Below the pieces are notes generated by a model. It had not been told where the DNA came from, did no database searches, and saw nothing but the letters and a program-made list of their open reading frames with translations. From the NCBI GenBank assembly GCA_937973565.1, contig CALJKQ010000007.1, positions 1 to 35,792 on the forward strand: a stretch of 35,792 nucleotides of DNA, read 5' to 3'. Below, piece by piece: positions 13,419 through 21,707 of the stretch (its first letter is position 1; each line of letters starts with the position of its first letter). The position numbers and the translations under genes are program-made. This stretch comes from an uncultured Saprospiraceae bacterium (GTDB lineage: Bacteria; Bacteroidota; Bacteroidia; Chitinophagales; Saprospiraceae).

Positions 13419-14489
13419 ATGCTCTCCCCCTTCTCCCAACAACTACTCACCTGGTTCGAAACCGAAAAGCGCGATCTGCCATGGAAGGCTACCCACGATC
13501 CGTACAAAATCTGGATCAGTGAGATCATCTTGCAGCAAACTCGGGTGGCGCAAGGACTGCCGTACTACGAGCGGTTTATCAAAAAGTTTCCTACGGTGAA
13601 GAAGCTGGCAGATGCACCGTTGGATGAGGTGCTCAAGATGTGGGAGGGTCTGGGCTACTATTCCAGGGCGCGTAACCTGCACCATACGGCACAGCTCATC
13701 AGGGATCAGTACAAAGGGGTGTTTCCCAAAAATTATGAGGAGATTTTGGCGTTGAAGGGCATCGGTAGCTACACGGCGGCAGCCATTGCGAGTTTTGCTT
13801 ACAACCTGCCTTATCCGGTGTTGGATGGCAATGTCAAGAGGGTGGTGGCCCGCTTTCTGGGCATGCGGGAGGCCATCGACCTGCCGGCTACCCAAAAGTC
13901 CATGATGGGTTGGCTGAACCGGACTTTGCCTCCGAAACAGTCGACCGACTTCAACCAGGCCATGCTGGATCTGGGGGCTACGGTATGCACACCCCAAAAT
14001 CCAAAGTGTGATGCGTGTCCGGTGGCTTCGTTTTGTGTGGCGAAAAAGGAGGACCTGCAATCTTTGTTGCCGGTCAAAGTAAAGACCATCAACAAACGCG
14101 ACCGGTACTTTCATTTTTTTGTGGTTGTCGATCCTTCCGGAGCCTGCCTCCTCGAGCAACGCAAAGAAAAAGACATCTGGCAGGGCTTGTACCAGTTTCC
14201 GCTATTGGAGACCACCACGCCCAAAAAACTGACCAAAAAAGAAATCACAAGCCGGCTGAATGACATGGGCCTTGAACTTGACCCGCTCGTCGATTATTCT
14301 TATTTTGAACCGGAAAAACCACATATTTTGACACATCAGTCGATTTATACCAAATTTTATACGATAAAAATCGCTAAAAACACATTAAAAATTTCGAATA
14401 AGCATATCTTTTTTGTAGATAGCAGAAAATTGACGAACTTTGCATTTCCCCGGGTACTGCATGGTGTGCTAAACAACATATTGAGCTGA
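13419..14489 (+). CDS. mutY: A/G-specific adenine DNA glycosylase MutY
   Basis: A 356-residue base-excision repair enzyme that removes adenine mispaired with 8-oxoguanine. E35 (SEIILQQTRV) is the catalytic acid position. The helix-hairpin-helix LKGIGSYTAAAIASFA is followed by VLDGNV with catalytic D136. The iron-sulfur loop is C190-x6-C197-x2-C200-x5-C206. The C-terminal third is the NUDIX-like domain that reads 8-oxoguanine. The frame extends upstream to a TTG at 13326, but that stretch is tandem repeat, so ATG 13419 is chosen; it follows a -7-like element. Length is normal for the family. It begins the conserved Bacteroidota order mutY-ssb-gldE-gldD. Confidence 0.97.
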   Translation: MLSPFSQQLLTWFETEKRDLPWKATHDPYKIWISEIILQQTRVAQGLPYYERFIKKFPTVKKLADAPLDEVLKMWEGLGYYSRARNLHHTAQLIRDQYKGVFPKNYEEILALKGIGSYTAAAIASFAYNLPYPVLDGNVKRVVARFLGMREAIDLPATQKSMMGWLNRTLPPKQSTDFNQAMLDLGATVCTPQNPKCDACPVASFCVAKKEDLQSLLPVKVKTINKRDRYFHFFVVVDPSGACLLEQRKEKDIWQGLYQFPLLETTTPKKLTKKEITSRLNDMGLELDPLVDYSYFEPEKPHILTHQSIYTKFYTIKIAKNTLKISNKHIFFVDSRKLTNFAFPRVLHGVLNNILS

Positions 14490-14534
14490 GTTACCTTAGA
14501 AAAAACAGACTAAAGCATTCAAAATCATAATGAG

Positions 14535-14981
14535 ATGGTAAACAAGGTTACATTGATTGGAAATTTGGGCAAGGATCCCGAAGTAAGGCACTTTGACAAC
14601 GGTGGCTCTGTAGCCAGAATTACCTTGGCTACCAACGAATCTTACCGTGATAAGGATGGCAATTGGCAAAACCAGACCGAATGGCATACGGTAATCGCCT
14701 GGAGAAACCTGGCAGACCGCGCTGAAAAAGAACTCAAAAAAGGCAGTCTTGTCTATGTAGAAGGCAAACTCAAAACCCGCCAATACAAAGACAGCAATGG
14801 CGTAGACCGCTATGTGACCGAGGTGGAAGCCCTTACCCTTCGTTCGCTTGAAAAGAGAGAGCGCCAGGAAGGCAGCGGTGGCGCACCTCTTCCCGGTCAA
14901 TCGGGCTTTGGCGGAGATACCTCTCATTCCGGCCACGACTTCAGCGCTCCTATTGATGGGGCAGACGATCTTCCGTTTTAA
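14535..14981 (+). CDS. ssb: Single-stranded DNA-binding protein
   Basis: A 148-residue SSB. Residues 1 to about 105 form the OB fold (MVNKVTLIGNLGKDPEVR..., VEGKLKTRQYKDSNGVDRYVTEV). A Gly/Ser-rich linker follows, then the acidic tip DDLPF at residues 144-148 that docks partner proteins such as PriA, part of whose gene ends this window. It lies 45 bases after mutY and 36 before gldE, consistent with one transcript. No anomaly seen. Confidence 0.97.
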   Translation: MVNKVTLIGNLGKDPEVRHFDNGGSVARITLATNESYRDKDGNWQNQTEWHTVIAWRNLADRAEKELKKGSLVYVEGKLKTRQYKDSNGVDRYVTEVEALTLRSLEKRERQEGSGGAPLPGQSGFGGDTSHSGHDFSAPIDGADDLPF

Positions 14982-15017
14982 TCGTGAACGGAAATTTATT
15001 TAACTAAAATCTCCATT

Positions 15018-16430
15018 TTGGAAACTGAGCCTCCCAATCTTTTAGGGTTTTTTGTAGGTTTTTTGCAGCTCGACTGGGTCTTTATTACCTATTTTCTGCT
15101 TCTTATCCTGCTCATTTGTTGTTCCGGCCTGATCTCTGCCAGTGAGGTGGCGTTTTTTTCACTAACGCCTTCCCGACTGCGTGCCATCGAAGAAGAAGAG
15201 GGCGCCATAGGTCAACGCATCGTGCAGCTCAGAAGCCACCCCAAAAAACTGCTGGCTACCATCCTCATAGGCAACAATTTTGTAAACATTGCCATCGTCA
15301 TTGTTTCCAAAATCATCCTGGATCAGATATTAAACGAACAAATCCTCACCTCCATTGGCTGGTGGCTGCATGAATATGTCTTTTTGGGTTTATTCTCTCC
15401 CGATCAGCTGGCTACGGCCATCGACTTTTTCATAACGGTAATCCTGGTTACTTTCATCCTCCTCCTCTTTGGGGAAGTGGGGCCGAAAATATATGCCAAT
15501 GTCAACAACCTTAAAGTGGCAAGAATCATGGCCACCCCCATCAGTTTTTTGGGTTTCCTATTTACGCCGGTTAGTGCCGTTCTTGTGCGCTGGGGACAGA
15601 CCATTGAAAGAAGGATCGCCGCCAACCGCAATTACCAGACAGGCACCAGCAAAGAAGACCTCGATGCCGCCATTGAACTCACCGTAAGTCAAAACGAAGA
15701 AGAACCCCACGAAGCTGAATTGCTTAAGGGCATCGTCAAATTTGGTGATATGTCGGCCCGCCAGGTCATGAGACCCAGAGTGGACGTAGTGGCGGTGGAA
15801 AAAGACATTGATTTTACTTCGCTGCTCGACATTGTCAAAGAAAGTGGTTATTCGCGGCTACCGGTTTACGAAGAAGATGTTGACAAGATCCTCGGCATTC
15901 TTTATGTCAAAGACCTCATCGGGCTCACAAACGAAGGACCCGATTTCAAATGGAATGAACTGATCCGCACCAACATGCTCTACATTCCGGAGACCAAAAA
16001 GATAGACGACCTGCTGCGCGATTTCCAGATCAAACGACTGCACATGGCCATCGTCGTAGACGAATTCGGCGGTACCCTTGGCATTGTCACCCTGGAAGAC
16101 ATCATGGAAGAAGTGATCGGAGAAATCAAAGATGAATTCGACGACGATGAAGACATCGAATACATCAAACTTGCCGAAGGCAATTACATCTTCGACGGCA
16201 AAGCCCTGCTCAACGATGTATGCCGCATCATGGGTGAAAAAACATCTTACTTCGATGATATCAAGGGCAATGCCGATTCGGTAGGAGGCCTCATCATCGA
16301 ACTCATGGGCATGATACCCAAGCCGGAAAAAGAAATCCAGATCAAAGAGCTGCAACTGAAAGTAATTTCTTCCAACAGCAGAAGGATTGAGAAAGTAAAC
16401 ATCAAAGTCATCCAAAGTCAAAACCAATGA
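15018..16430 (+). CDS. gldE: Gliding motility-associated protein GldE (CNNM/CorC-type membrane protein)
   Basis: A 470-residue inner-membrane protein. Order: a short N-terminal helix, a DUF21/CNNM transmembrane domain (about residues 20-200, with ISASEVAFFSLTPSRLR and LLFGEVGPKIYAN), two CBS domains (about 225-350, with MRPRVDVVAVEKD and MAIVVDEFGGTLGIVTLEDI), and a CorC_HlyC domain (about 370-460). The start is TTG at 15018; no ATG precedes it in frame. The family includes Mg/Co transport-related proteins. The ssb/gldD context identifies the GldE branch, described in Flavobacterium as supporting GldD in gliding/T9SS function. The last 4 bases overlap gldD, so translation is coupled. Confidence 0.93.
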   Translation: METEPPNLLGFFVGFLQLDWVFITYFLLLILLICCSGLISASEVAFFSLTPSRLRAIEEEEGAIGQRIVQLRSHPKKLLATILIGNNFVNIAIVIVSKIILDQILNEQILTSIGWWLHEYVFLGLFSPDQLATAIDFFITVILVTFILLLFGEVGPKIYANVNNLKVARIMATPISFLGFLFTPVSAVLVRWGQTIERRIAANRNYQTGTSKEDLDAAIELTVSQNEEEPHEAELLKGIVKFGDMSARQVMRPRVDVVAVEKDIDFTSLLDIVKESGYSRLPVYEEDVDKILGILYVKDLIGLTNEGPDFKWNELIRTNMLYIPETKKIDDLLRDFQIKRLHMAIVVDEFGGTLGIVTLEDIMEEVIGEIKDEFDDDEDIEYIKLAEGNYIFDGKALLNDVCRIMGEKTSYFDDIKGNADSVGGLIIELMGMIPKPEKEIQIKELQLKVISSNSRRIEKVNIKVIQSQNQ

Positions 16431-17026
16431 GGGCGTTCGCAAGTTTTGTATTGCTGTTTTCTTTATTCTTTCTCATTGCCTGTGGAGAAGAGGGAAGTAA
16501 GATGCCTAAACAGCGCCTCTTCCCTTACGTGGAATATCCTGTGCGCAAAGATACTACCTTCGATCATTCGATATGCCCGTTTACTTTTCAATACCCCAGC
16601 TACCTCAATTACCGACAGGATTCTTTTTACTTTGGAGAAAAACCACTGAACGACTGCTGGTTTGACCTCAACAGCCCACAGCTGGGATCCAGCCTGCATT
16701 GCAGCTATTATCCTATCACCTCTCGCGCTCGCTTTGATGAACTGGTAAACGATGCTTTTACCATTACCGGTAAACACAACATCAAGGCCAACGCCAGGAA
16801 AGAATCCATCATCCAGGGTAAGAAAGGAGTAGGGGGCATCCTCTTTGAAGTGAGCGGCCCGGTGGCTTCTCCGGTGCAGTTTTTCCTAACCGATTCGACC
16901 CACCACTTTTTCAGGGGCTCTTTGTATTTCAATGCTACCGTCAACCCCGATTCTACAGCACCGGTTCTCGACTTTATTCGCAAAGACATGGAGACCATCC
17001 TCAGCACATTTGAGTGGAAAAAATAA
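16427..17026 (+). CDS. gldD: Gliding motility lipoprotein GldD
   Basis: A 199-residue lipoprotein. Residues 1-19 form a lipoprotein signal ending LIAC with C19 as lipidated residue. The body carries family hallmarks: FPYVEYPVR near the start, CPFTFQYPSYL, CWFDLNSPQLGSSLHCSY, and the C-terminal SPVQFFLTDSTHHFFRGSLYFN and TFEWK. GldD is needed for gliding and is linked to assembly of the type IX secretion system in Bacteroidota. The ATG overlaps the gldE stop (ATGA). Confidence 0.95.
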   Translation: MRAFASFVLLFSLFFLIACGEEGSKMPKQRLFPYVEYPVRKDTTFDHSICPFTFQYPSYLNYRQDSFYFGEKPLNDCWFDLNSPQLGSSLHCSYYPITSRARFDELVNDAFTITGKHNIKANARKESIIQGKKGVGGILFEVSGPVASPVQFFLTDSTHHFFRGSLYFNATVNPDSTAPVLDFIRKDMETILSTFEWKK

Positions 17027-17031
17027 CAACC

Positions 17032-18021
17032 ATGCGTTTCCTGTCTATTTATCTGATACTTTTATTCTCGATCCAAATATCTATGGGTCAGCAGTCTGTA
17101 GAAGAATTGGGCAAGGTAAAGTGGTTGCGTAATCTCGACCAGGCAAAAAAGGAAGCAGCACAAAAGAAATTGCCCATCTTTCTGCTCTTTCAGGAAGTAC
17201 CCGGCTGCGCTACTTGTCGCAACTTTGGCAACGATGTACTCAGTCACCCACTGATCGTAGAAGCCATCCAAACCTATTTCGTTCCCCTGGCCATTTACAA
17301 CAACAAAGGCGGCCACGACGCTGAGGTCCTGAACCTGTACAAGGAACCGGCATGGAACAATCCGGTTTTTCGTTTCATCGATGAAACAGGGAAAGATATC
17401 CTGCCACGACACAGTGGTCAATATTCGGGAGCATCGGTGGTGAAAGCCATCAATACGGCCCTCACAAAAACCAATCGACTAATCCCCGGCTATTTGAGTC
17501 TACTCGAAACCGAACTCAATGCCCATACCGATGAATTGTACCTGGAGATGTATTGTTTTTGGGCGGGAGAAAAAAACATCGGCTCACAGCCCGGCGTGGT
17601 TTATACAGAACCCGGTTACAGCAACGGCAAGGAAGTTGTAAAGGTCGTCTTTGACCAAAACCTAACATCTGCAGACAAGATCGTGGCCAGTGCCCGAAAG
17701 TCGGGTAATGCCGATGCCATACATGAGAAATCAGGACACAAGATCAAAGCAGGCACTGATATTAAATCGTTGCCGCTAAAAAATTATTCGATTGACAAGG
17801 ATTTGCATTATTACCTTAAAAATTCGGTGTATGTCAATCTGCCGCTTACACCCATGCAGGCAACACGCATCAACAGTGCCCTTGGCAATGGCAATGAAAT
17901 AAAGTCGTTGCTTTCACCCCAGCAATTGAAGATGCTGGCAGCCATCGAAAAGGGCAGCTTATCAAAAAAGCACAGATACACCGCCACTCCCTGGTATTCG
18001 GCATGGCCGGCCGGCTATTAA
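17032..18021 (+). CDS. Exported thioredoxin-like protein with unassigned C-terminal domain
   Basis: A 329-residue protein from ATG 17032, 5 bases after gldD; an in-frame ATG at 17014 lies inside gldD and would put charged residues before the signal. Residues 1-20 are a signal peptide. Residues 24-150 look like a thioredoxin fold with the redox-type motif C59-A-T-C62 (EVPGCATCR). The part from about 175 (GVVYTEPGYSNGKEVVKVVFDQNL...) is a separate domain that faintly resembles an MsrA-like fold, which I cannot confirm. A periplasmic thiol-disulfide role is likely. The 6-base spacing suggests expression with gldE-gldD, so it might act on cysteines of exported T9SS proteins; this is inference. 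It converges on the next gene with 2 bases between stop codons. Confidence 0.75.
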   Translation: MRFLSIYLILLFSIQISMGQQSVEELGKVKWLRNLDQAKKEAAQKKLPIFLLFQEVPGCATCRNFGNDVLSHPLIVEAIQTYFVPLAIYNNKGGHDAEVLNLYKEPAWNNPVFRFIDETGKDILPRHSGQYSGASVVKAINTALTKTNRLIPGYLSLLETELNAHTDELYLEMYCFWAGEKNIGSQPGVVYTEPGYSNGKEVVKVVFDQNLTSADKIVASARKSGNADAIHEKSGHKIKAGTDIKSLPLKNYSIDKDLHYYLKNSVYVNLPLTPMQATRINSALGNGNEIKSLLSPQQLKMLAAIEKGSLSKKHRYTATPWYSAWPAGY

Positions 18022-18023
18022 CC

Positions 18024-20636
18024 TTAATGCCATTTATAAAAAAGCAAATTTTGTTTTTGCGCTTTATGTATGGCGCTGACCAGGTAGAGGCCTGATGGCA
18101 CAGAAGCTCCCTGCATGTACTGTGAAGCCGTTTCAAAATCTCCATTGAAAAGTAGTTTCCCGCTTATATCGATGACCCTTATTATTGTACCTTCGTTTCC
18201 GGCTTTGAGCTGCCATTGTCCATTTTCATCAATGTACATTATGGGACTGACCGTATTGAATTCCTGGGTGAGACTCAGCCTCGAAACGGAAATGAACGTG
18301 TCAAAGGCACAATTATTTTGATCGTAGATAACTACAAAATAATCGCCCGGAGCAAGGTCGCCTAGGGTGTCGGGCAAAGTAATTTCTTTGCCGTTTATGG
18401 CCAACACGTATGGGGGTGTACCTCCTTTGATATCTGAGATTATTATCTGGCCGTTGTCCATAGCCACATCACAAGGTTTAATTTCATATTCAATGTCAAA
18501 GGGGGTTGGGATTTCAATGCTGTAAGGACCATAACTTTCCTTGCGCCCGCTGGACGTGGTCACTACAAAGCTGTATTCACCGGCATCCAGATTTTCAAGT
18601 ACAAGATTGCTGCCACCATGCGACCATTTAATTTCAAATGGAAGCCTTTCCGTAATTACATTTACCTGTATTCTGCCTTTTTCATCCGGACAAAGGGCAG
18701 CGTCTACATCAACTTGAAGATCGGGTAGGCTGGTGGTAGTTGTAAAGATAATGCAACTGTCTTTGGACACACATTGATTTTCAAAAGTAAAACAGAGCTT
18801 GTGATCTCCATCTTTTTCATAAAGGATAGAATTGGGTAGGCTATCACCTTCAAAACTGAGTTCCCTGGAAGTAATTTTTGTCAACATACCGTTGATTACT
18901 TCGGTATTATAATGAAACAAATCGTATTCGAGGGTATAATCTAATTTGACTTCAGGCAAGTTGTTGTAGCTGACCTCAACAGCTAGTTGATGTCCGCTTC
19001 CCACATTCACAAAACTGCCGCTTCCCGTGATTTCAGTCCTAAAGGGCCGGATTAAGTAAGAATAAGCACCGGTAAACAAACAGGCATCTGTATAAGCAGT
19101 GTCGATGGAGGATAAGGTAGCAATGAGTTCAAATTTTAAGGCTGACTTTGCCTTGCGATAAAGAAAGAACCCCTCTGTGTTTTTTTCAGCAGTTGTCCAT
19201 TGCAGTTTTACACTATCTCTTGCTACCTCAGCCTGTACATTTTCCAAACCGGAGAAGGGTAGCAGGGTTAGGGTAGGATCTCCCATCAAAGCCACATGCA
19301 CACCCGTAGCACCATTGCCTGCAGGAAATTCAGAAGAATTGTTCTGCGAAATTTTGGTTCCATAACCAATCGTCTCACCCACAGCCATGTGATGGATGTG
19401 CCATACCGGCCTGCCAGCCCAACAATTGGTGAGGGTCTGACCGGAGGCCAGGGCTGCCCGAAGGTAATTGTTGGTGTTGTGCCAGTCGCCAAAGTACGAG
19501 CCAAACAGCATGGTAAAGATGGTTTGGTGATTTTCGTTCACCAGTTCTGAAGTAGATCCGATGCCTGAAGCTCCCTGGTAGTTCCCTGCACCGCAGCCAT
19601 AAGAGCATAAGTACTGATCTTGCTGCAAGGTTGTTTTATAAGGCAGGTATTTGACACTGTCTCTGCCAAAAAATCGGACAAAATTGTTGAGACCGCTTTG
19701 TCCGAATGCCTCTGCATACGAGCCAAAATTGTTTTGAATGAGCCCCCTTTTCACATAGGGTTGTGCACCCGATCTGAAGGCATGGTTTTTGGCAAAATAC
19801 TGCTGTAATAACTCAACTTCTGTCTTGCCAAAGGCCGGAAGATCCGAGAGGTCGATCCGGCCTACTTCCAATTCTACTTTCCCGGGCAGACTGGAATTGT
19901 CGTATTTACCATCTCCGGGTATATTGTCATTTCGTGTACCGCTGGCCCCGGTAACATTGACGCTATTGTCTGTCCACGTGCCATCGAGGTCGCCATAAAA
20001 GACATCGGCTGGCCAGGCACCCAGGTGATCAGGGGTGTGGCCATCGGGTGCCAGGTAACCGGAATAAGGCACAGGCACCCTTCCAATCAGTACCACAGCC
20101 CGCATGTCACTGTTGAGCATCGCCTCAGCTTTGATGGCTTGTTTCACAGAGTCAGCCGTGGCCTGGCTATGCACCCATATTCTGGATACCGTCCAGCCTT
20201 CGTTCCACAAATCCGATTCATATTGATCCAGTTCTGCACTGAGTGATGTGTGTAGCGAAGTCTCAATCACCATCAAAACACCACCCCGAAAATGCACAGG
20301 ACTTACCTCTATGCCCGCTGAGATGGGAGCAGCTACATTGCTGGTGCTGTTCTGTCGGGTAATATGGTATTCGTAAATCTTGCCTTTTACCACGTTGGTA
20401 TCTCTGAAAGAAGTAGCTGTACCGGGCAAACTGACCAATGGCTTGTAATTGGTTTGTCCTTTTTCTCTTTTTTTGATGAAATAGCTGGATACTCCGGCGG
20501 TGTTGGGCCAATCTAATAAAAGGGCATCCCCATCAACCGTGGCTTTAACCAAAATTGAATTTTCAAAGTCAACGTTCTGTGCTGTAAGTGTAAGACTTAG
20601 AAGCAGGGATGCCAAATAAAGTACGTTTTTTGCCAT
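18024..20636 (-). CDS. T9SS-exported protein with C25 (gingipain)-like domain, FN3 and SprB-like repeats
   Basis: An 870-residue protein; ATG 20636 is chosen because the signal peptide MAKNVLYLASLLLSLTLTAQ begins there. Order: a fibronectin type III-like domain (about 25-100); a C25-like region (about 110-460) with RAVVLIGRVPVPYSG, ADVFYGDLDGTW, VELEVGRIDL and HVALMGDPTLTLLP; a second FN3-like domain (about 470-560); two SprB-like repeats (about 640-790, with KGGTPPYVLAINGK and LAPGDYFVVIYDQNNCA); and a C-terminal T9SS type A sorting domain (ISGKLLFNGDF...PSGLYLVSA). Where gingipains have the catalytic His (GHG) this protein has G347-C-G349, and the region around G379-S380-Y381 lacks the expected Cys. 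It may thus be a non-catalytic surface protein. Domain limits are estimates. Confidence 0.8.
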   Translation of the reverse strand: MAKNVLYLASLLLSLTLTAQNVDFENSILVKATVDGDALLLDWPNTAGVSSYFIKKREKGQTNYKPLVSLPGTATSFRDTNVVKGKIYEYHITRQNSTSNVAAPISAGIEVSPVHFRGGVLMVIETSLHTSLSAELDQYESDLWNEGWTVSRIWVHSQATADSVKQAIKAEAMLNSDMRAVVLIGRVPVPYSGYLAPDGHTPDHLGAWPADVFYGDLDGTWTDNSVNVTGASGTRNDNIPGDGKYDNSSLPGKVELEVGRIDLSDLPAFGKTEVELLQQYFAKNHAFRSGAQPYVKRGLIQNNFGSYAEAFGQSGLNNFVRFFGRDSVKYLPYKTTLQQDQYLCSYGCGAGNYQGASGIGSTSELVNENHQTIFTMLFGSYFGDWHNTNNYLRAALASGQTLTNCWAGRPVWHIHHMAVGETIGYGTKISQNNSSEFPAGNGATGVHVALMGDPTLTLLPFSGLENVQAEVARDSVKLQWTTAEKNTEGFFLYRKAKSALKFELIATLSSIDTAYTDACLFTGAYSYLIRPFRTEITGSGSFVNVGSGHQLAVEVSYNNLPEVKLDYTLEYDLFHYNTEVINGMLTKITSRELSFEGDSLPNSILYEKDGDHKLCFTFENQCVSKDSCIIFTTTTSLPDLQVDVDAALCPDEKGRIQVNVITERLPFEIKWSHGGSNLVLENLDAGEYSFVVTTSSGRKESYGPYSIEIPTPFDIEYEIKPCDVAMDNGQIIISDIKGGTPPYVLAINGKEITLPDTLGDLAPGDYFVVIYDQNNCAFDTFISVSRLSLTQEFNTVSPIMYIDENGQWQLKAGNEGTIIRVIDISGKLLFNGDFETASQYMQGASVPSGLYLVSAIHKAQKQNLLFYKWH

Positions 20637-20656
20637 GATTTTCAGAATATCTGAAT

Positions 20657-20664
20657 CAAAAATA
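20657..20664 (-). promoter_or_regulatory. -7 element TATTTTTG for the T9SS protein gene
   Basis: On the minus strand TATTTTTG matches TAnnTTTG exactly and ends 20 bases before the ATG at 20636. A TTTAG lies 19 bases upstream and could be a weak -33 box. Confidence 0.4.
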
Positions 20665-20944
20665 GCAATAAACAATATGCTAAACCCCCTCTGCGGGAGA
20701 TTGACGCAAAAAAAATAACACTATACCTGGTGCATAATGTTATTAATTTTAGGATACTTCCTATAATTTTCAGAGCATTCAGGTGTGTCTTTCGAAGCTT
20801 GGTGGCCTTTTCTCGGTTTATAAATCCTTCATAACCAACAAGACGATGCAAAGAAATGACATATTTCTGACAGAATTATGATTGTTTTGTGATTGACTGT
20901 CAGGAATGGGTAAGTGGTCGTTTTTTCAGTGTAAGTGGTAAAAA
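20665..20944. other. Intergenic stretch between response regulator and T9SS protein gene
   Basis: About 310 bases without a gene lie between 20636 and 20945. Besides the -7 element, the only structure I see is a 7-base dyad, AATAACA (20714-20720) and TGTTATT (20738-20744), placed upstream of that promoter like an operator. Short frames here have no coding character. Confidence 0.35.
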
Positions 20945-21652
20945 TCAGGACGACAACCACTCAATAAACTCATTTTTATTCCGTCTCGATACGTCGATGT
21001 GGTGGTTGAAGGAGGTAATGATTGAGCCACCATCTCCCTTTAGATACTGTTTTATATACCTTTTCTGGACAATGAAGGAGTTGTGTACGCGAAAAAAGTC
21101 GTTCGGGGGCAGCTGTTCTTCAACATCCTTAATGGTCTTGGACATTACTTTTTTGGACCCGTCATTGAGGTAGATATTGGTGTATGTGGATTCTGCTTCG
21201 CAGTAAACGATGGCTTCAACCGGAATGAGATCAATGGTGGTCTTGCTGTTGAGGTGTAAAAACCTTGCATTGGCAGCAGTAGCCTGCTGCTTTTTTTGGA
21301 TTAATGATTTGATTTTAGCCACAGCATCAATTACTTCATTGATGGCAATGGGCTTGAGCAAATAATCCACTGCGTTGTGTTTAATGGCATCAATGGCATA
21401 GTCCTTATAGGCTGTGGTAAATATGACCTTGAAGTCGGCTTCTTTAAAATACGACAATAAGTTTAAACCCGATCCTCCGGGCATCTGTATATCCAGAAAA
21501 ATAAAGTCGGGTCGCAAGGTGGTGATGGCCAAATATCCTTCTTCCACATTCTGCCCTTGGCCTATGATTTCCACTTCAGGACAATATTTATTTAAAATGT
21601 TGACAATGGTCTCTCTGCTTTTGGATTCATCGTCAATGATTACACACGTCAT
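20945..21652 (-). CDS. LytTR-type response regulator
   Basis: A 235-residue regulator. Residues 1 to about 120 form a receiver domain with acidic pair D7-D8, phosphoacceptor D54 (FIFLDIQMPG), a TTAY switch motif and a conserved Lys in LLKPI. Residues about 130-235 are a LytTR DNA-binding domain (LIPVEAIVYCEAESTYTNIYL, FFRVHNSFIVQKRYI). It lies 55 bases after the sensor kinase gene on the same strand, a standard LytS/LytR-like pair. Targets are unknown; the next gene downstream, the T9SS protein, has its own promoter and is one possible target. Confidence 0.92.
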   Translation of the reverse strand: MTCVIIDDESKSRETIVNILNKYCPEVEIIGQGQNVEEGYLAITTLRPDFIFLDIQMPGGSGLNLLSYFKEADFKVIFTTAYKDYAIDAIKHNAVDYLLKPIAINEVIDAVAKIKSLIQKKQQATAANARFLHLNSKTTIDLIPVEAIVYCEAESTYTNIYLNDGSKKVMSKTIKDVEEQLPPNDFFRVHNSFIVQKRYIKQYLKGDGGSIITSFNHHIDVSRRNKNEFIEWLSS

Positions 21653-21707
21653 TTTTTCAATTTCTAATTAAAAGTACAAAATGCAAGCTATAATTAATGC
21701 ATAAGGG

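Noticed and set aside
13443..14159. Long open frame of 238 codons on the minus strand opposite mutY.
   Set aside because: It has no recognisable domain, and the plus-strand MutY motifs (Fe-S Cys, catalytic E and D) are intact, so this is an antisense shadow.
18000..18030. A bidirectional terminator between the convergent genes.
   Set aside because: Stops are two bases apart and no hairpin with T-tract on either strand was found there.
20642..20851. 69-codon minus-strand frame upstream of the T9SS protein gene.
   Set aside because: It overlaps the -7 element and has no domain or ribosome binding site; treated as non-coding.
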